Shown here piece after piece: positions 43,232 to 51,347 of a DNA stretch of 64,000 bases. The first letter of the stretch is position 1. Each line of letters begins with the position of its first letter. Both the position numbers and the translations under genes were made by a program. Under the pieces are notes generated by a model. It made no database searches and was not told the DNA's origin. It saw only the letters and a program-made list of their open reading frames with translations. This stretch comes from Streptomyces omiyaensis (GTDB taxonomy: Bacteria > Actinomycetota > Actinomycetes > Streptomycetales > Streptomycetaceae), in contig NZ_BMVV01000020.1 of assembly GCF_014650895.1 (NCBI RefSeq), positions 1 through 64,000 on the forward strand, read 5' to 3'.

Positions 43232-44673
43232 TGCCGAACGCCAACGAAGAAACCTCGACCGAACTGAGCCAGGTGCAGCGCCGCGCCGTCAGCGAACTGC
43301 TGCGCGTGGCCCCTGTCGCCGACGACCTCGCCCGCCGCTTCCAGGAGGCCGGATTCCGCCTCGCCCTGGTCGGCGGCTCGGTACGGGACGCCCTCCTCGG
43401 CCGGCTCGGCAACGACCTGGACTTCACCACGGACGCCCGCCCCGAGGACGTCCTGAAGATCGTCCGTCCCTGGGCCGACGCCGTCTGGGAGGTCGGGATC
43501 GCCTTCGGGACCGTCGGTTCCCAGAAGGACGGCTACCAGATCGAGGTCACGACGTACCGCTCCGAGGCGTACGACCGCACCTCCCGCAAGCCCGAGGTCT
43601 CCTACGGCGACTCCATCGAGCAGGACCTCGTCCGGCGTGACTTCACCGTCAACGCGATGGCCGTGGCCCTCCCCGAGAAGGAGTTCATCGACCCGCACGG
43701 CGGCCTGGAGGACCTCGCGGCCCGTGTGCTGCGCACCCCCGGCACGCCCGAGGAGTCCTTCTCCGACGATCCCCTGCGCATGATGAGGGCGGCCCGCTTC
43801 GCCGCCCAGCTCGACTTCGAGGTCGCCCCCGAGGTCGTGACGGCGATGACGGAGATGGCGGACCGGCTCGAGATCGTCTCCGCGGAGCGCGTCCGGGACG
43901 AGCTGAACAAGCTGCTCCTCTCCGCCCACCCCCGGAAGGGCCTCGGCCTGCTCGTCGAGACCGGCCTCGCCGCTCACGTCCTCCCCGAGCTGCCCGCGCT
44001 GCGGCTGGAGAGTGACGAGCACCACCGGCACAAGGACGTCTACGAGCACTCCCTGACCGTCCTCGACCAGGCGATCGATCTGGAGGAGGACGGCCCGGAC
44101 CTGGTGCTGCGCCTCGCCGCGCTGCTCCACGACATCGGCAAGCCGCGGACCCGCCGCTTCGAGAAGGACGGCAGGGTCTCCTTCCACCACCACGAGGTGG
44201 TCGGCGCCAAGATGACCAAGAAGCGCATGACCGCGCTGAAGTACTCCAACGAGATGATCAAGGACGTCTCCCGGCTCGTGGAGCTGCACCTGCGCTTCCA
44301 CGGCTACGGGACGGGCGAGTGGACCGACTCGGCCGTGCGCCGCTACGTCCGGGACGCCGGGCCGCTCCTCTCCCGGCTCCACAAGCTGACCCGCTCGGAC
44401 TGCACCACGCGCAACAAGCGCAAGGCGTCCGCGCTCTCCCGCGCCTACGACGGCCTGGAGGACCGCATCGCCCAGCTCCAGGAGCAGGAGGAGCTGGACT
44501 CGATCCGTCCCGACCTCGACGGCAACCAGATCCAGGAGATCCTGGAGATCAAGCCGGGTCCCGCCGTCGGGCAGGCGTACAAGTTCCTGCTGGAGCTGCG
44601 CCTGGAGAACGGTCCGATGGAGTACGAGCAGGCCGTGGCCGCGCTCAAGGAGTGGTGGGCCGCGCGCGACTGA
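43231..44673 (+). CDS. cca: CCA tRNA nucleotidyltransferase
   Basis: This 480-aa class II nucleotidyltransferase adds or repairs the 3' CCA of tRNAs, needed here because the two tRNA genes in the window do not encode CCA. It has the catalytic LVGGSVRDALLGRLGNDLDFTTDA with the DxD motif, RRDFTVNAMAV, DDPLRMMRAARFAAQL and a C-terminal HD domain (VYEHSLTVLDQA; LAALLHDIGKPRTR). A poly(A) polymerase activity cannot be excluded from sequence. It is divergent from the DUF6049 gene. Confidence 0.95.
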   Translation: MPNANEETSTELSQVQRRAVSELLRVAPVADDLARRFQEAGFRLALVGGSVRDALLGRLGNDLDFTTDARPEDVLKIVRPWADAVWEVGIAFGTVGSQKDGYQIEVTTYRSEAYDRTSRKPEVSYGDSIEQDLVRRDFTVNAMAVALPEKEFIDPHGGLEDLAARVLRTPGTPEESFSDDPLRMMRAARFAAQLDFEVAPEVVTAMTEMADRLEIVSAERVRDELNKLLLSAHPRKGLGLLVETGLAAHVLPELPALRLESDEHHRHKDVYEHSLTVLDQAIDLEEDGPDLVLRLAALLHDIGKPRTRRFEKDGRVSFHHHEVVGAKMTKKRMTALKYSNEMIKDVSRLVELHLRFHGYGTGEWTDSAVRRYVRDAGPLLSRLHKLTRSDCTTRNKRKASALSRAYDGLEDRIAQLQEQEELDSIRPDLDGNQIQEILEIKPGPAVGQAYKFLLELRLENGPMEYEQAVAALKEWWAARD

Positions 44674-44685
44674 CGCCGCCCCCGT

Positions 44686-44699
44686 GTTTCACGTGAAAC
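44686..44699. other. parS: parS site 6
   Basis: GTTTCACGTGAAAC in the 63-base gap between convergent cca and the MFS gene. Confidence 0.95.
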
Positions 44700-44721
44700 G
44701 ACGCAGAGCGACACGGCGTGT

Positions 44722-44735
44722 GTTTCACGTGAAAC
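44722..44735. other. parS: parS site 7
   Basis: GTTTCACGTGAAAC, 36 bases from site 6 (start to start), ending next to the MFS stop codon. Confidence 0.95.
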
Positions 44736-44736
44736 A

Positions 44737-46038
44737 TCACCCCGCATCCTCGCCCTTCCCCTCTCCGTCCCTCCCGCCTCGGTCCCGCAGCATCAGGGCG
44801 ATGGCCGCGTACCCCAGCGCCACCAGCGCGATCAGCAGCGGGGAGCGGCCGTCGGGCGGCAGCATCAGGGCGGCGACCCCGGCCGCCGTGACGAAGGCGA
44901 CGTTGAACAGCACGTCGTAGAGGGAGAAGACCCGGCCCCGGTAGGCGTCGTCCACGTGCGTCTGCACCACGGTGTCGGTCGCGATCTTCGCGCCCTGGGT
45001 GGTGAGGCCCAGGACGAAGGCGGCGACGAGGAAGGGCGCGGGGGCGAAGGGCAGGGCGAGCGCCGGGACGAGGACGGCGGCCGCGGCCGAGCACAGGATC
45101 ATCCAGCCGAAGGGGCCGAACCGCCCCACCGCCCACGGCGAGAGGACGGCGGCGGCGAAGAACCCGGCGCCCGAGGCGGCGACGGCGATCCCCAGGAGCC
45201 CCAGTCCCTCGGACTCGGTGCTGCTCCAGGCGTACCGGCAGAGCATGAGCACGGTCACGAGCAGGGCCCCGTAGCAGAAGCGCATCAGGCCGACGGCGAC
45301 GAGCGCGCGGGCGGCCGGCCGGCGTGCGGCGAGGTGGCGCAGTCCGTCGGCGAGACCGCGGGCGGTGGAGGCGAGCGCCGTGGAGAGCCGGGACGGCACC
45401 TGGCCGGGGTCGGGGCCGAGCAGCGCACGGGCGATCCTCAGCGAGGCGAGCGCGGCGCAGAGGTAGAGGGCGGCACCGAAGACGACCACGGCCGCGTCGG
45501 AGCCGTCGGCGAGCAGCCGGACACCGAAGGCGAGTCCGCCGCCGACGGTGGCGGCGAGGGTTCCTGCGGTGGGAGAGAGCGAATTGGCCACGACGAGCCG
45601 TTCCTCGTCGACGACCCGGGGCAGGGCGGCGGAGAGCCCCGCGAGGACGAAGCGGTTGACGGCCGTGACGGAGAGGGCGGAGGCGTAGAAGAGCCAGTCC
45701 GGGACGGAGGCGAGGATCAGCACGGCGGTTCCGCCGGCGAGCAGGGCGCGCAGCAGGTTCCCGTAGAGGAAGACCTGGCGGCGCTGCCAGCGGTCCAGGA
45801 GGACGCCCGCGAAGGGGCCGACGAGGGAGTACGGGAGCAGCAGCACGGCCATGGCGGAGGCGATGGCCGCGGGGGAGGTCTGTTTCTCGGGGGAGAAGAC
45901 GACGTACGTGGCCAGGGCCACCTGGTAGACCCCGTCGGCGCACTGGGAGAGCAGCCGGACGGCGAGCAGGCGCCGGAAGTCGCGCAGGCGCAGCAGTACG
46001 CGCAGATCACGTACGACGGACATGGCAGCAAGACTCAC
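44737..46038 (-). CDS. MFS transporter
   Basis: This 433-aa protein has 10-12 membrane spans in the order of the major facilitator superfamily, with FRRLLAVRLLSQCADGVYQVALA at the start, GVLLDRWQRRQVFLYGNLLRAL in the loop between spans 2 and 3 and AYRGRVFSLYDVLFNVAFV late in the protein, as in enterobactin-exporter-like or macrolide-efflux-like members. The substrate is unknown. Either MSLAAMSVV or the inner MSVVRDLRV may be the start. It lies downstream of ino1 past a terminator. Confidence 0.88.
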   Translation of the reverse strand: MSLAAMSVVRDLRVLLRLRDFRRLLAVRLLSQCADGVYQVALATYVVFSPEKQTSPAAIASAMAVLLLPYSLVGPFAGVLLDRWQRRQVFLYGNLLRALLAGGTAVLILASVPDWLFYASALSVTAVNRFVLAGLSAALPRVVDEERLVVANSLSPTAGTLAATVGGGLAFGVRLLADGSDAAVVVFGAALYLCAALASLRIARALLGPDPGQVPSRLSTALASTARGLADGLRHLAARRPAARALVAVGLMRFCYGALLVTVLMLCRYAWSSTESEGLGLLGIAVAASGAGFFAAAVLSPWAVGRFGPFGWMILCSAAAAVLVPALALPFAPAPFLVAAFVLGLTTQGAKIATDTVVQTHVDDAYRGRVFSLYDVLFNVAFVTAAGVAALMLPPDGRSPLLIALVALGYAAIALMLRDRGGRDGEGKGEDAG

Positions 46039-46044
46039 ATACGG

Positions 46045-46078
46045 CGAGGGTCCCCGGGCAGTGCCGCGGGGACCCTCG
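46045..46078 (-). terminator. terminator after ino1
   Basis: CGAGGGTCCCC (46045-46055) pairs perfectly with 46068-46078, an 11-bp stem with a 12-base loop, 30 bases past the ino1 stop and just before the MFS start. Confidence 0.8.
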
Positions 46079-46107
46079 TCAGGTGAAACGCATCGGACCC
46101 GGGAAGG

Positions 46108-47190
46108 TCAGCGCTCGACCTCGCCCTTGATGAACTTCTCGACGTTGGCCAGGGCCTCGTCGTCGAAGTACTGCACCGGCGGGGACTTCATGAAGTACGA
46201 GGACGCGGAGAGGATCGGGCCACCGATGCCCCGGTCCTTGGCGATCTTCGCGGCGCGCAGGGCGTCGATGATGACACCGGCCGAGTTCGGGGAGTCCCAG
46301 ACCTCGAGCTTGTACTCCAGGTTCAGCGGGACGTCGCCGAAGGCGCGGCCCTCGAGGCGGACGTACGCCCACTTGCGGTCGTCCAGCCAGGCCACGTAGT
46401 CCGACGGGCCGATGTGGACGTTCTTCTCGCCCAGCTCGCGGTCCGGGATCTGCGAGGTGACGGCCTGCGTCTTGGAGATCTTCTTGGACTCCAGGCGGTC
46501 GCGCTCCAGCATGTTCTTGAAGTCCATGTTGCCGCCGACGTTGAGCTGCATCGTGCGCTCAAGGCGGACACCGCGGTCCTCGAACAGCTTCGCCATCACG
46601 CGGTGCGTGATGGTCGCGCCGACCTGCGACTTGATGTCGTCGCCGACGATCGGGACACCGGCCTCGGTGAACTTGTCGGCCCACTCCTTGGTGCCGGCGA
46701 TGAAGACCGGGAGGGCGTTGACGAAGGCGACCTTGGCGTCGATGGCGCACTGGGCGTAGAACTTCGCCGCGTCCTCGGAACCGACGGGCAGGTAGCAGAC
46801 GAGGACGTCGACCTGGCGGTCCTTCAGGATCTGGACGACGTCGACCGGCTCCTCGGCGGACTCCTCGATGGTCAGGCGGTAGTACTTGCCGAGACCGTCG
46901 AGCGTGTGACCGCGCTGGACCGTGACGCCCGTGTTCGGGACGTCGCAGATCTTGATGGTGTTGTTCTCGCTGGCGCCGATGGCGTCGGAGAGGTCGAGGC
47001 CGACCTTCTTCGCGTCGACGTCGAAGGCGGCGACGAACTCGACGTCACCGACGTGGTAGTCGCCGAACTGGACGTGCATCAGGCCGGGCACCTTGGACGC
47101 CGGGTCGGCGTCCTTGTAGTACTCGACGCCCTGCACCAGCGAGGCGGCGCAGTTGCCCACGCCGACGATGGCTACGCGAACCGAACCCAT
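46108..47190 (-). CDS. ino1: inositol-3-phosphate synthase
   Basis: This 360-aa enzyme converts glucose 6-phosphate to inositol 3-phosphate, the first step to inositol lipids and mycothiol. It has the NAD motif VAIVGVGNCAASLVQGVEYY, SDAIGASENNTIKI, VGDDIKSQVGATITHRVM and LNVGGNMDFKNM. It is the short archaeal/actinobacterial form. The PadR regulator gene lies 48 bases upstream in the same direction, so both probably share a promoter with the PadR palindrome. Confidence 0.96.
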   Translation of the reverse strand: MGSVRVAIVGVGNCAASLVQGVEYYKDADPASKVPGLMHVQFGDYHVGDVEFVAAFDVDAKKVGLDLSDAIGASENNTIKICDVPNTGVTVQRGHTLDGLGKYYRLTIEESAEEPVDVVQILKDRQVDVLVCYLPVGSEDAAKFYAQCAIDAKVAFVNALPVFIAGTKEWADKFTEAGVPIVGDDIKSQVGATITHRVMAKLFEDRGVRLERTMQLNVGGNMDFKNMLERDRLESKKISKTQAVTSQIPDRELGEKNVHIGPSDYVAWLDDRKWAYVRLEGRAFGDVPLNLEYKLEVWDSPNSAGVIIDALRAAKIAKDRGIGGPILSASSYFMKSPPVQYFDDEALANVEKFIKGEVER

Positions 47191-47238
47191 TCCGGTTGCT
47201 CCCTGTGTGATCGTGGAAGCCCTGCTGTGCGCAGGGTT

Positions 47239-47913
47239 TCACTTGGTGGTGTCGTCGGACGGATCCGGCCGGGTACTGCCCCCGTGCCGGGGCAGGCCGC
47301 CCGTTTCTCCAGAATCGTTGTCGTGCGGAGCGTCGGTGTCGGGCCGCTGGTCGCGGCCCGCCCGCTCGCTCTCGATGAGCTCGTTCAGCCAGCGCACTTC
47401 GCGCTCCACGGACTCCATTCCGTGGCGCTGGAGCTCAAGCGTGTAGTCGTCGAGTCGTTCGCGCGTCCGGGCCAGCGAGGCGCGCATCTTCTCCAGGCGC
47501 TCCTCCAGCCGGCTGCGGCGGCCTTCGAGGACCCGCATCCGCACGTCGCGCTCGGTCTGGCCGAAGAACGCGAAGCGGGCGGCGAAGTGCTCGTCCTCCC
47601 AGGCATCGGGGCCGGTGTGGGAGAGGAGCTCCTCGAAGTGCTCCTTACCTTCCGGCGTCAACCGATAGACGATCTTGGCCCGGCGTCCTGCGAGTGACGA
47701 GGCGAGGGCCTCCTCGGGGGCGCTGCCCGGTTCCTCGATCAACCAGCCGCTGGCGACCAGCGTCTTGAGGCAGGGGTAGAGCGTCCCGTAGCTGAAGGCG
47801 CGGAAGATGCCGAGCGAGGTGTTGAGGCGCTTGCGCAGCTCGTAGCCGTGCATGGGGGCCTCGCGCAGCAGGCCGAGGACGGCGAACTCGAGAATGCCTG
47901 AGCGCCTGCTCAT
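47239..47913 (-). CDS. PadR family transcriptional regulator
   Basis: This 224-aa protein has an N-terminal winged helix (ILEFAVLGLLREAPMHGYELRKRLN; GTLYPCLKTLVASGWLIEE; VYRLTPEGKEHFEELL) and a C-terminal coiled-coil dimer part (RMRVLEGRRSRLEERLEKMRASLART). The start MSRRSGILEF is preceded by GGAGGAGGCG. A perfect 23-bp palindrome 51 bases upstream is a likely self-operator. Being first in an operon with ino1, it probably controls inositol synthesis; the ligand is unknown. Confidence 0.92.
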   Translation of the reverse strand: MSRRSGILEFAVLGLLREAPMHGYELRKRLNTSLGIFRAFSYGTLYPCLKTLVASGWLIEEPGSAPEEALASSLAGRRAKIVYRLTPEGKEHFEELLSHTGPDAWEDEHFAARFAFFGQTERDVRMRVLEGRRSRLEERLEKMRASLARTRERLDDYTLELQRHGMESVEREVRWLNELIESERAGRDQRPDTDAPHDNDSGETGGLPRHGGSTRPDPSDDTTK

Positions 47914-47964
47914 CCGTCGCCTCCTCCGTCCCGCGTTCCGCTCTCGGACATCTTTATGCCGCGC

Positions 47965-47987
47965 TGATGTATCGACTCGATACATCA
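47965..47987. promoter_or_regulatory. PadR operator candidate
   Basis: TGATGTATCGA and TCGATACATCA flank a single central C: an exact 23-bp palindrome containing the ATGTAT/ATACAT half-sites common for PadR proteins. It lies 52 bases upstream of the padR start. Confidence 0.8.
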
Positions 47988-48128
47988 GCACGATAGAACG
48001 GCCCGAGAGGTCCGACAAGCGGAGGTGCCGTGACCGGCGTCACATCGTCAATTCACAGCGTGCGACTTGCCTGATTTGGGGTGAACTCCGGCGCAAGAGG
48101 GGTTTTGGCCGTGCGTAGTCTGTGCGGC
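47988..48128. other. padR-PBP intergenic region
   Basis: It holds the promoters between the divergent PadR and penicillin-binding-protein units. I see no gene on either strand here; the palindrome at 47965-47987 lies at its edge. Confidence 0.4.
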
Positions 48129-48299
48129 ATGCACACCACCGGGAACCAGGAGCAGCGCTGGGGCGTCAGTGCAGCGGGTGACCGGCTGCGGTACGAAAGG
48201 GGCCTCCGATGGGCTCCGGTCGTACGCATTTCGGGGGGACCGGAACTCAACTGCCGCTTCCAGGCGCACACGCCTGCCCGAGGAGTAGTCGTTCGATGA
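48129..48299 (+). CDS. possible 56-aa upstream ORF coupled to the PBP gene
   Basis: An ATG at 48129 opens 56 codons (MHTTGNQEQRWGVSAAGD... ending ARGVVVR) whose TGA overlaps the PBP ATG as ATGA. TAGTCT at 48116-48121 would suit a leaderless start. Third-position GC is lower (roughly 70 percent by eye) than in true genes here, and no family is recognised. It may be a leader peptide or chance. Confidence 0.3.
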   Translation: MHTTGNQEQRWGVSAAGDRLRYERGLRWAPVVRISGGPELNCRFQAHTPARGVVVR

Positions 48300-51151
48300 G
48301 CGAGCATCGTCGCAGGATGCCGTCGCAGGAGCCGCCGACGGGCGGCCGCGCGGCGGCACGACGCGCCGCCCAGCAGCCGACGGGCCGCAGGTCGGCCCCG
48401 GCCCATGACACCGCCACGGGGACGCCTCCGTACGGTTCGCCGTCCTCGTACGGGTCCTCGGACCCGTACGGGGCGTCCGGCGGCGGGTACGGGGCCCCCT
48501 CCTCCCACGGGGAGGAGGCACGTCCGTACGGAGGACGCGCGGAGGCCCGGCGGGCCGCCCAGCGCGGCGGACGCCGGCGCGGGCCCGCGGCCGGCCCCGG
48601 CGGACCGAACGGTCCCGGCGGCGGTGGCCGCCGGGGCGGAGGAGGCGGCGGCGGTGGCGGCCGCGGCCAGGGCCCGGGCGGTCGTCCTCCGGGCAAGAAG
48701 CGGCTGATCGACTACCCGCGCCACGGCAAGGACGGCTGGCGTCGCTGGATGCCGTCCTGGAAGCTCGTGACGGGTGCGTTCCTGTTCTTCTGCGCGCTCC
48801 TCATGGGTGCGTCGGTCGTCGCGTACTCGCAGGTCGTCGTCCCCAAGGTGGACGCGACCGCGACCTCGCAGAACAACATCTACTACTGGGCCGACGGCAG
48901 CCGCATGGTCGCCACCGGCGCCGGGCAGAACCGCCAGATCGTCGGCATCGACCAGATTCCGAAGGTCATGCAGGAGGCCGTGATCTCGGCCGAGAACAAG
49001 ACCTTCCGGGACGACTGGGGCGTCGACCCCATGGGCATCGGCCGCGCCGTGTGGAACATGGCGAAGGGCGGCGAGACCCAGGGCGGCTCGACCATCACCC
49101 AGCAGTACGTGAAGAACGGTCTGCTCGCCGACCAGTCGCAGACCCTCTCCCGGAAGGTGAAGGAACTCTTCATCTCCATCAAGGTCGGCAACGAGGTCGA
49201 GAAGCCCCAGATCCTGGCCGGCTACCTCAACACCGCCTACTACGGCCGTGGTGCCTACGGCATCCAGGCCGCCGCCCGCGCGTACTTCGACAAGGACGCC
49301 AAGTCCCTCAACGCCTCCGAGTCGGCGGTGCTCGCCTCCGTCCTCAAGGGCGCCACCTACTTCGACCCGGCCGGCTACCCCGAGGTCGACCCCAACGCCA
49401 CCCCCGAGAAGAACCTCCAGCGGCTCACCATCCGCTGGGGCTGGATCCTCGACGAGATGGTCAAGGACAACAAGATCTCGGCGGAGGAGCGGGCGAAGTA
49501 CAAGACCCTCCCGAAGATCAAGAAGCCGAAGACGGACGCCCAGCTCGGCGGCCAGATCGGTTACCTGGTCGCCACCGCGAAGGCCAACTTCCGCAGCAAG
49601 TACGACATCAGCGAAGAGGCCCTGAACCTCGGCGGGTACGAGATCCACACCACCTTCGACAAGAAGAAGGTGCAGGCGATGTCGGACTCGGTGAAGAAGA
49701 TCTACGACGAGTACATCGACGAGAAGAAGCGTCCGGAGGACGACACCCACGTCGAGTTCGGCGGCGCCTCCGTCGACGTCAAGAGCGGCGCCATCGTCGC
49801 GATCTACGGCGGCCAGGACGCGACCAAGCACTACACCAACAACGCCGACACCACCGGCGCCCAGGTCGGCTCGACCTTCAAGCCCTTCGTGCTCGCCGCC
49901 GCCATGAAGGACGGCATTCGCGATCCCGAGGGCCCCGCCACGCAGGACGCCTCCACGCGCACCCTGGTCGACCCCGACAAGAGCCGTTACAACGGCAAGG
50001 ACAACCTCAAGATCCGTACCTACGACGGCGAGATCTGGCACAACGAGAAGGGAGAGGAGTGGCTGCAGGACAACGAGGGCGACACCAGCTACGGGCAGAT
50101 CAACCTGCGCAAGGCCATGGTCGTCTCCGCCAACTCCCCCTTCGTGCAGCTCGGCATGGACGTCGGCATCGACAAGGTGCGTGAGGCGGCCGTCTCCGCC
50201 GGTCTGCGCCCCGACTCCCTGGTGAAGGGCGAGATCCCGTCCTTCTCCCTCGGCATCTCCAGCCCGAGCGCGATCCGGATGGCCGGCGCCTACTCGACCT
50301 TCGCCAACAACGGCGAGCGCAACGAGCCCTTCTCGGTGACCAAGGTGCTCAAGGGCGGCCAGGTCATCTACAAGCACGAGGGCAAGGCCGTGCAGGCCTT
50401 CTCCTCGGCCATCTCCTCCAACGTCACCGACGTGCTCCGCAGCGTCGTCGAGGACAAGGGCGGCACCGGACGGAACGCCGCCATCCCCGGCCGTGACGTG
50501 GCCGGCAAGACCGGTACCACCGACCAGAACAAGTCGGCCTGGTTCGTCGGCTACACCCCGCAGCTCTCGACGGCGATCGACATGTACCGCTTCGACGACG
50601 ACGAGACCAAGGAGGGCCGCGAGTTCCTGGAGATGTACGGCACGGGCGGCCAGAAGTCGATCCACGGCTCGTCCTTCCCGTCGCGCATCTGGAACGACTA
50701 CATGACGGACGCCGTCGCCGACCTGCCCGTCGAGAAGTTCCCGAAGCCGGAGAAGCTGGCGGACGCCGAGGCGGTCTACGGCGGTGGCGCCACGCCCACC
50801 CCGACGGCCACCCCGACCCCGACCGAGACGGCGACGCCGACCGAGACGGCCACCACCGCCCCGACGACGACTCCCCCGGCGACGCCCACCGACGGCGGTC
50901 GTCCGACCACCAAGGAGCCGAAGCCGGGCAAGACCACCTGTTCCATCTGGGACAGCTGGAACTGCGAGGACAACGGCGGCGGCAGCGGCGGGACCACCGA
51001 ACCGACCCCCACCGGACCGACGGGCACGACGACACCCACGGGTCCGACGACGCAGCCGGGCGGCCCCGGCAGCGGCGGCAACGGGAACAACGGCGGCAGC
51101 GGCGGCGAGCCGAGCGAAGGCTCCACCGAGGGCGGCAGCCTCTTCGACTGA
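48296..51151 (+). CDS. bifunctional class A penicillin-binding protein
   Basis: This 951-aa enzyme polymerises and crosslinks peptidoglycan. A disordered Gly/Arg-rich head (about 1-135) leads to a span (WKLVTGAFLFFCALLMGASVV cut short), then the GT51 domain (ISAENKTFRDDWGVDPMGI; QGGSTITQQYVKN; RKVKELFISIKV) and the transpeptidase domain with GSTFK, SANS and AGKTGTT. The tail is Thr/Pro/Gly-rich with one Cys pair (TTCSIWDSWNCEDN). GAGGAG lies 11 bases before the ATG. Confidence 0.96.
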   Translation: MSEHRRRMPSQEPPTGGRAAARRAAQQPTGRRSAPAHDTATGTPPYGSPSSYGSSDPYGASGGGYGAPSSHGEEARPYGGRAEARRAAQRGGRRRGPAAGPGGPNGPGGGGRRGGGGGGGGGRGQGPGGRPPGKKRLIDYPRHGKDGWRRWMPSWKLVTGAFLFFCALLMGASVVAYSQVVVPKVDATATSQNNIYYWADGSRMVATGAGQNRQIVGIDQIPKVMQEAVISAENKTFRDDWGVDPMGIGRAVWNMAKGGETQGGSTITQQYVKNGLLADQSQTLSRKVKELFISIKVGNEVEKPQILAGYLNTAYYGRGAYGIQAAARAYFDKDAKSLNASESAVLASVLKGATYFDPAGYPEVDPNATPEKNLQRLTIRWGWILDEMVKDNKISAEERAKYKTLPKIKKPKTDAQLGGQIGYLVATAKANFRSKYDISEEALNLGGYEIHTTFDKKKVQAMSDSVKKIYDEYIDEKKRPEDDTHVEFGGASVDVKSGAIVAIYGGQDATKHYTNNADTTGAQVGSTFKPFVLAAAMKDGIRDPEGPATQDASTRTLVDPDKSRYNGKDNLKIRTYDGEIWHNEKGEEWLQDNEGDTSYGQINLRKAMVVSANSPFVQLGMDVGIDKVREAAVSAGLRPDSLVKGEIPSFSLGISSPSAIRMAGAYSTFANNGERNEPFSVTKVLKGGQVIYKHEGKAVQAFSSAISSNVTDVLRSVVEDKGGTGRNAAIPGRDVAGKTGTTDQNKSAWFVGYTPQLSTAIDMYRFDDDETKEGREFLEMYGTGGQKSIHGSSFPSRIWNDYMTDAVADLPVEKFPKPEKLADAEAVYGGGATPTPTATPTPTETATPTETATTAPTTTPPATPTDGGRPTTKEPKPGKTTCSIWDSWNCEDNGGGSGGTTEPTPTGPTGTTTPTGPTTQPGGPGSGGNGNNGGSGGEPSEGSTEGGSLFD

Positions 51152-51196
51152 GGTGGCCGGGGCTCCGCCCGCGAGGGCGGGGCCCCGGCAGCGCGA

Positions 51197-51249
51197 GGGC
51201 CGTCGCGGCCGCTCCGTACAGCACGTACGGAGCGGACCGCGGCGGCCCT
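51197..51249 (+). terminator. terminator after the PBP gene
   Basis: CCGCTCCGTAC (51209-51219) pairs perfectly with 51225-51235 around AGCAC; the GC-rich flanks extend the stem imperfectly. It lies 46 bases past the stop. Confidence 0.75.
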
Positions 51250-51253
51250 TGGT

Positions 51254-51267
51254 GTTTCACGTGAAAC
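51254..51267. other. parS: parS site 8
   Basis: GTTTCACGTGAAAC between the PBP terminator and the GT87 gene. Confidence 0.95.
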
Positions 51268-51347
51268 ACGGAACGCGAAGGGCCGCGCACCGGATTCGCG
51301 CCCCGGTCGCGGCCGGATTCCCAGGGGCGTACGGCAGGATGTCCCCC

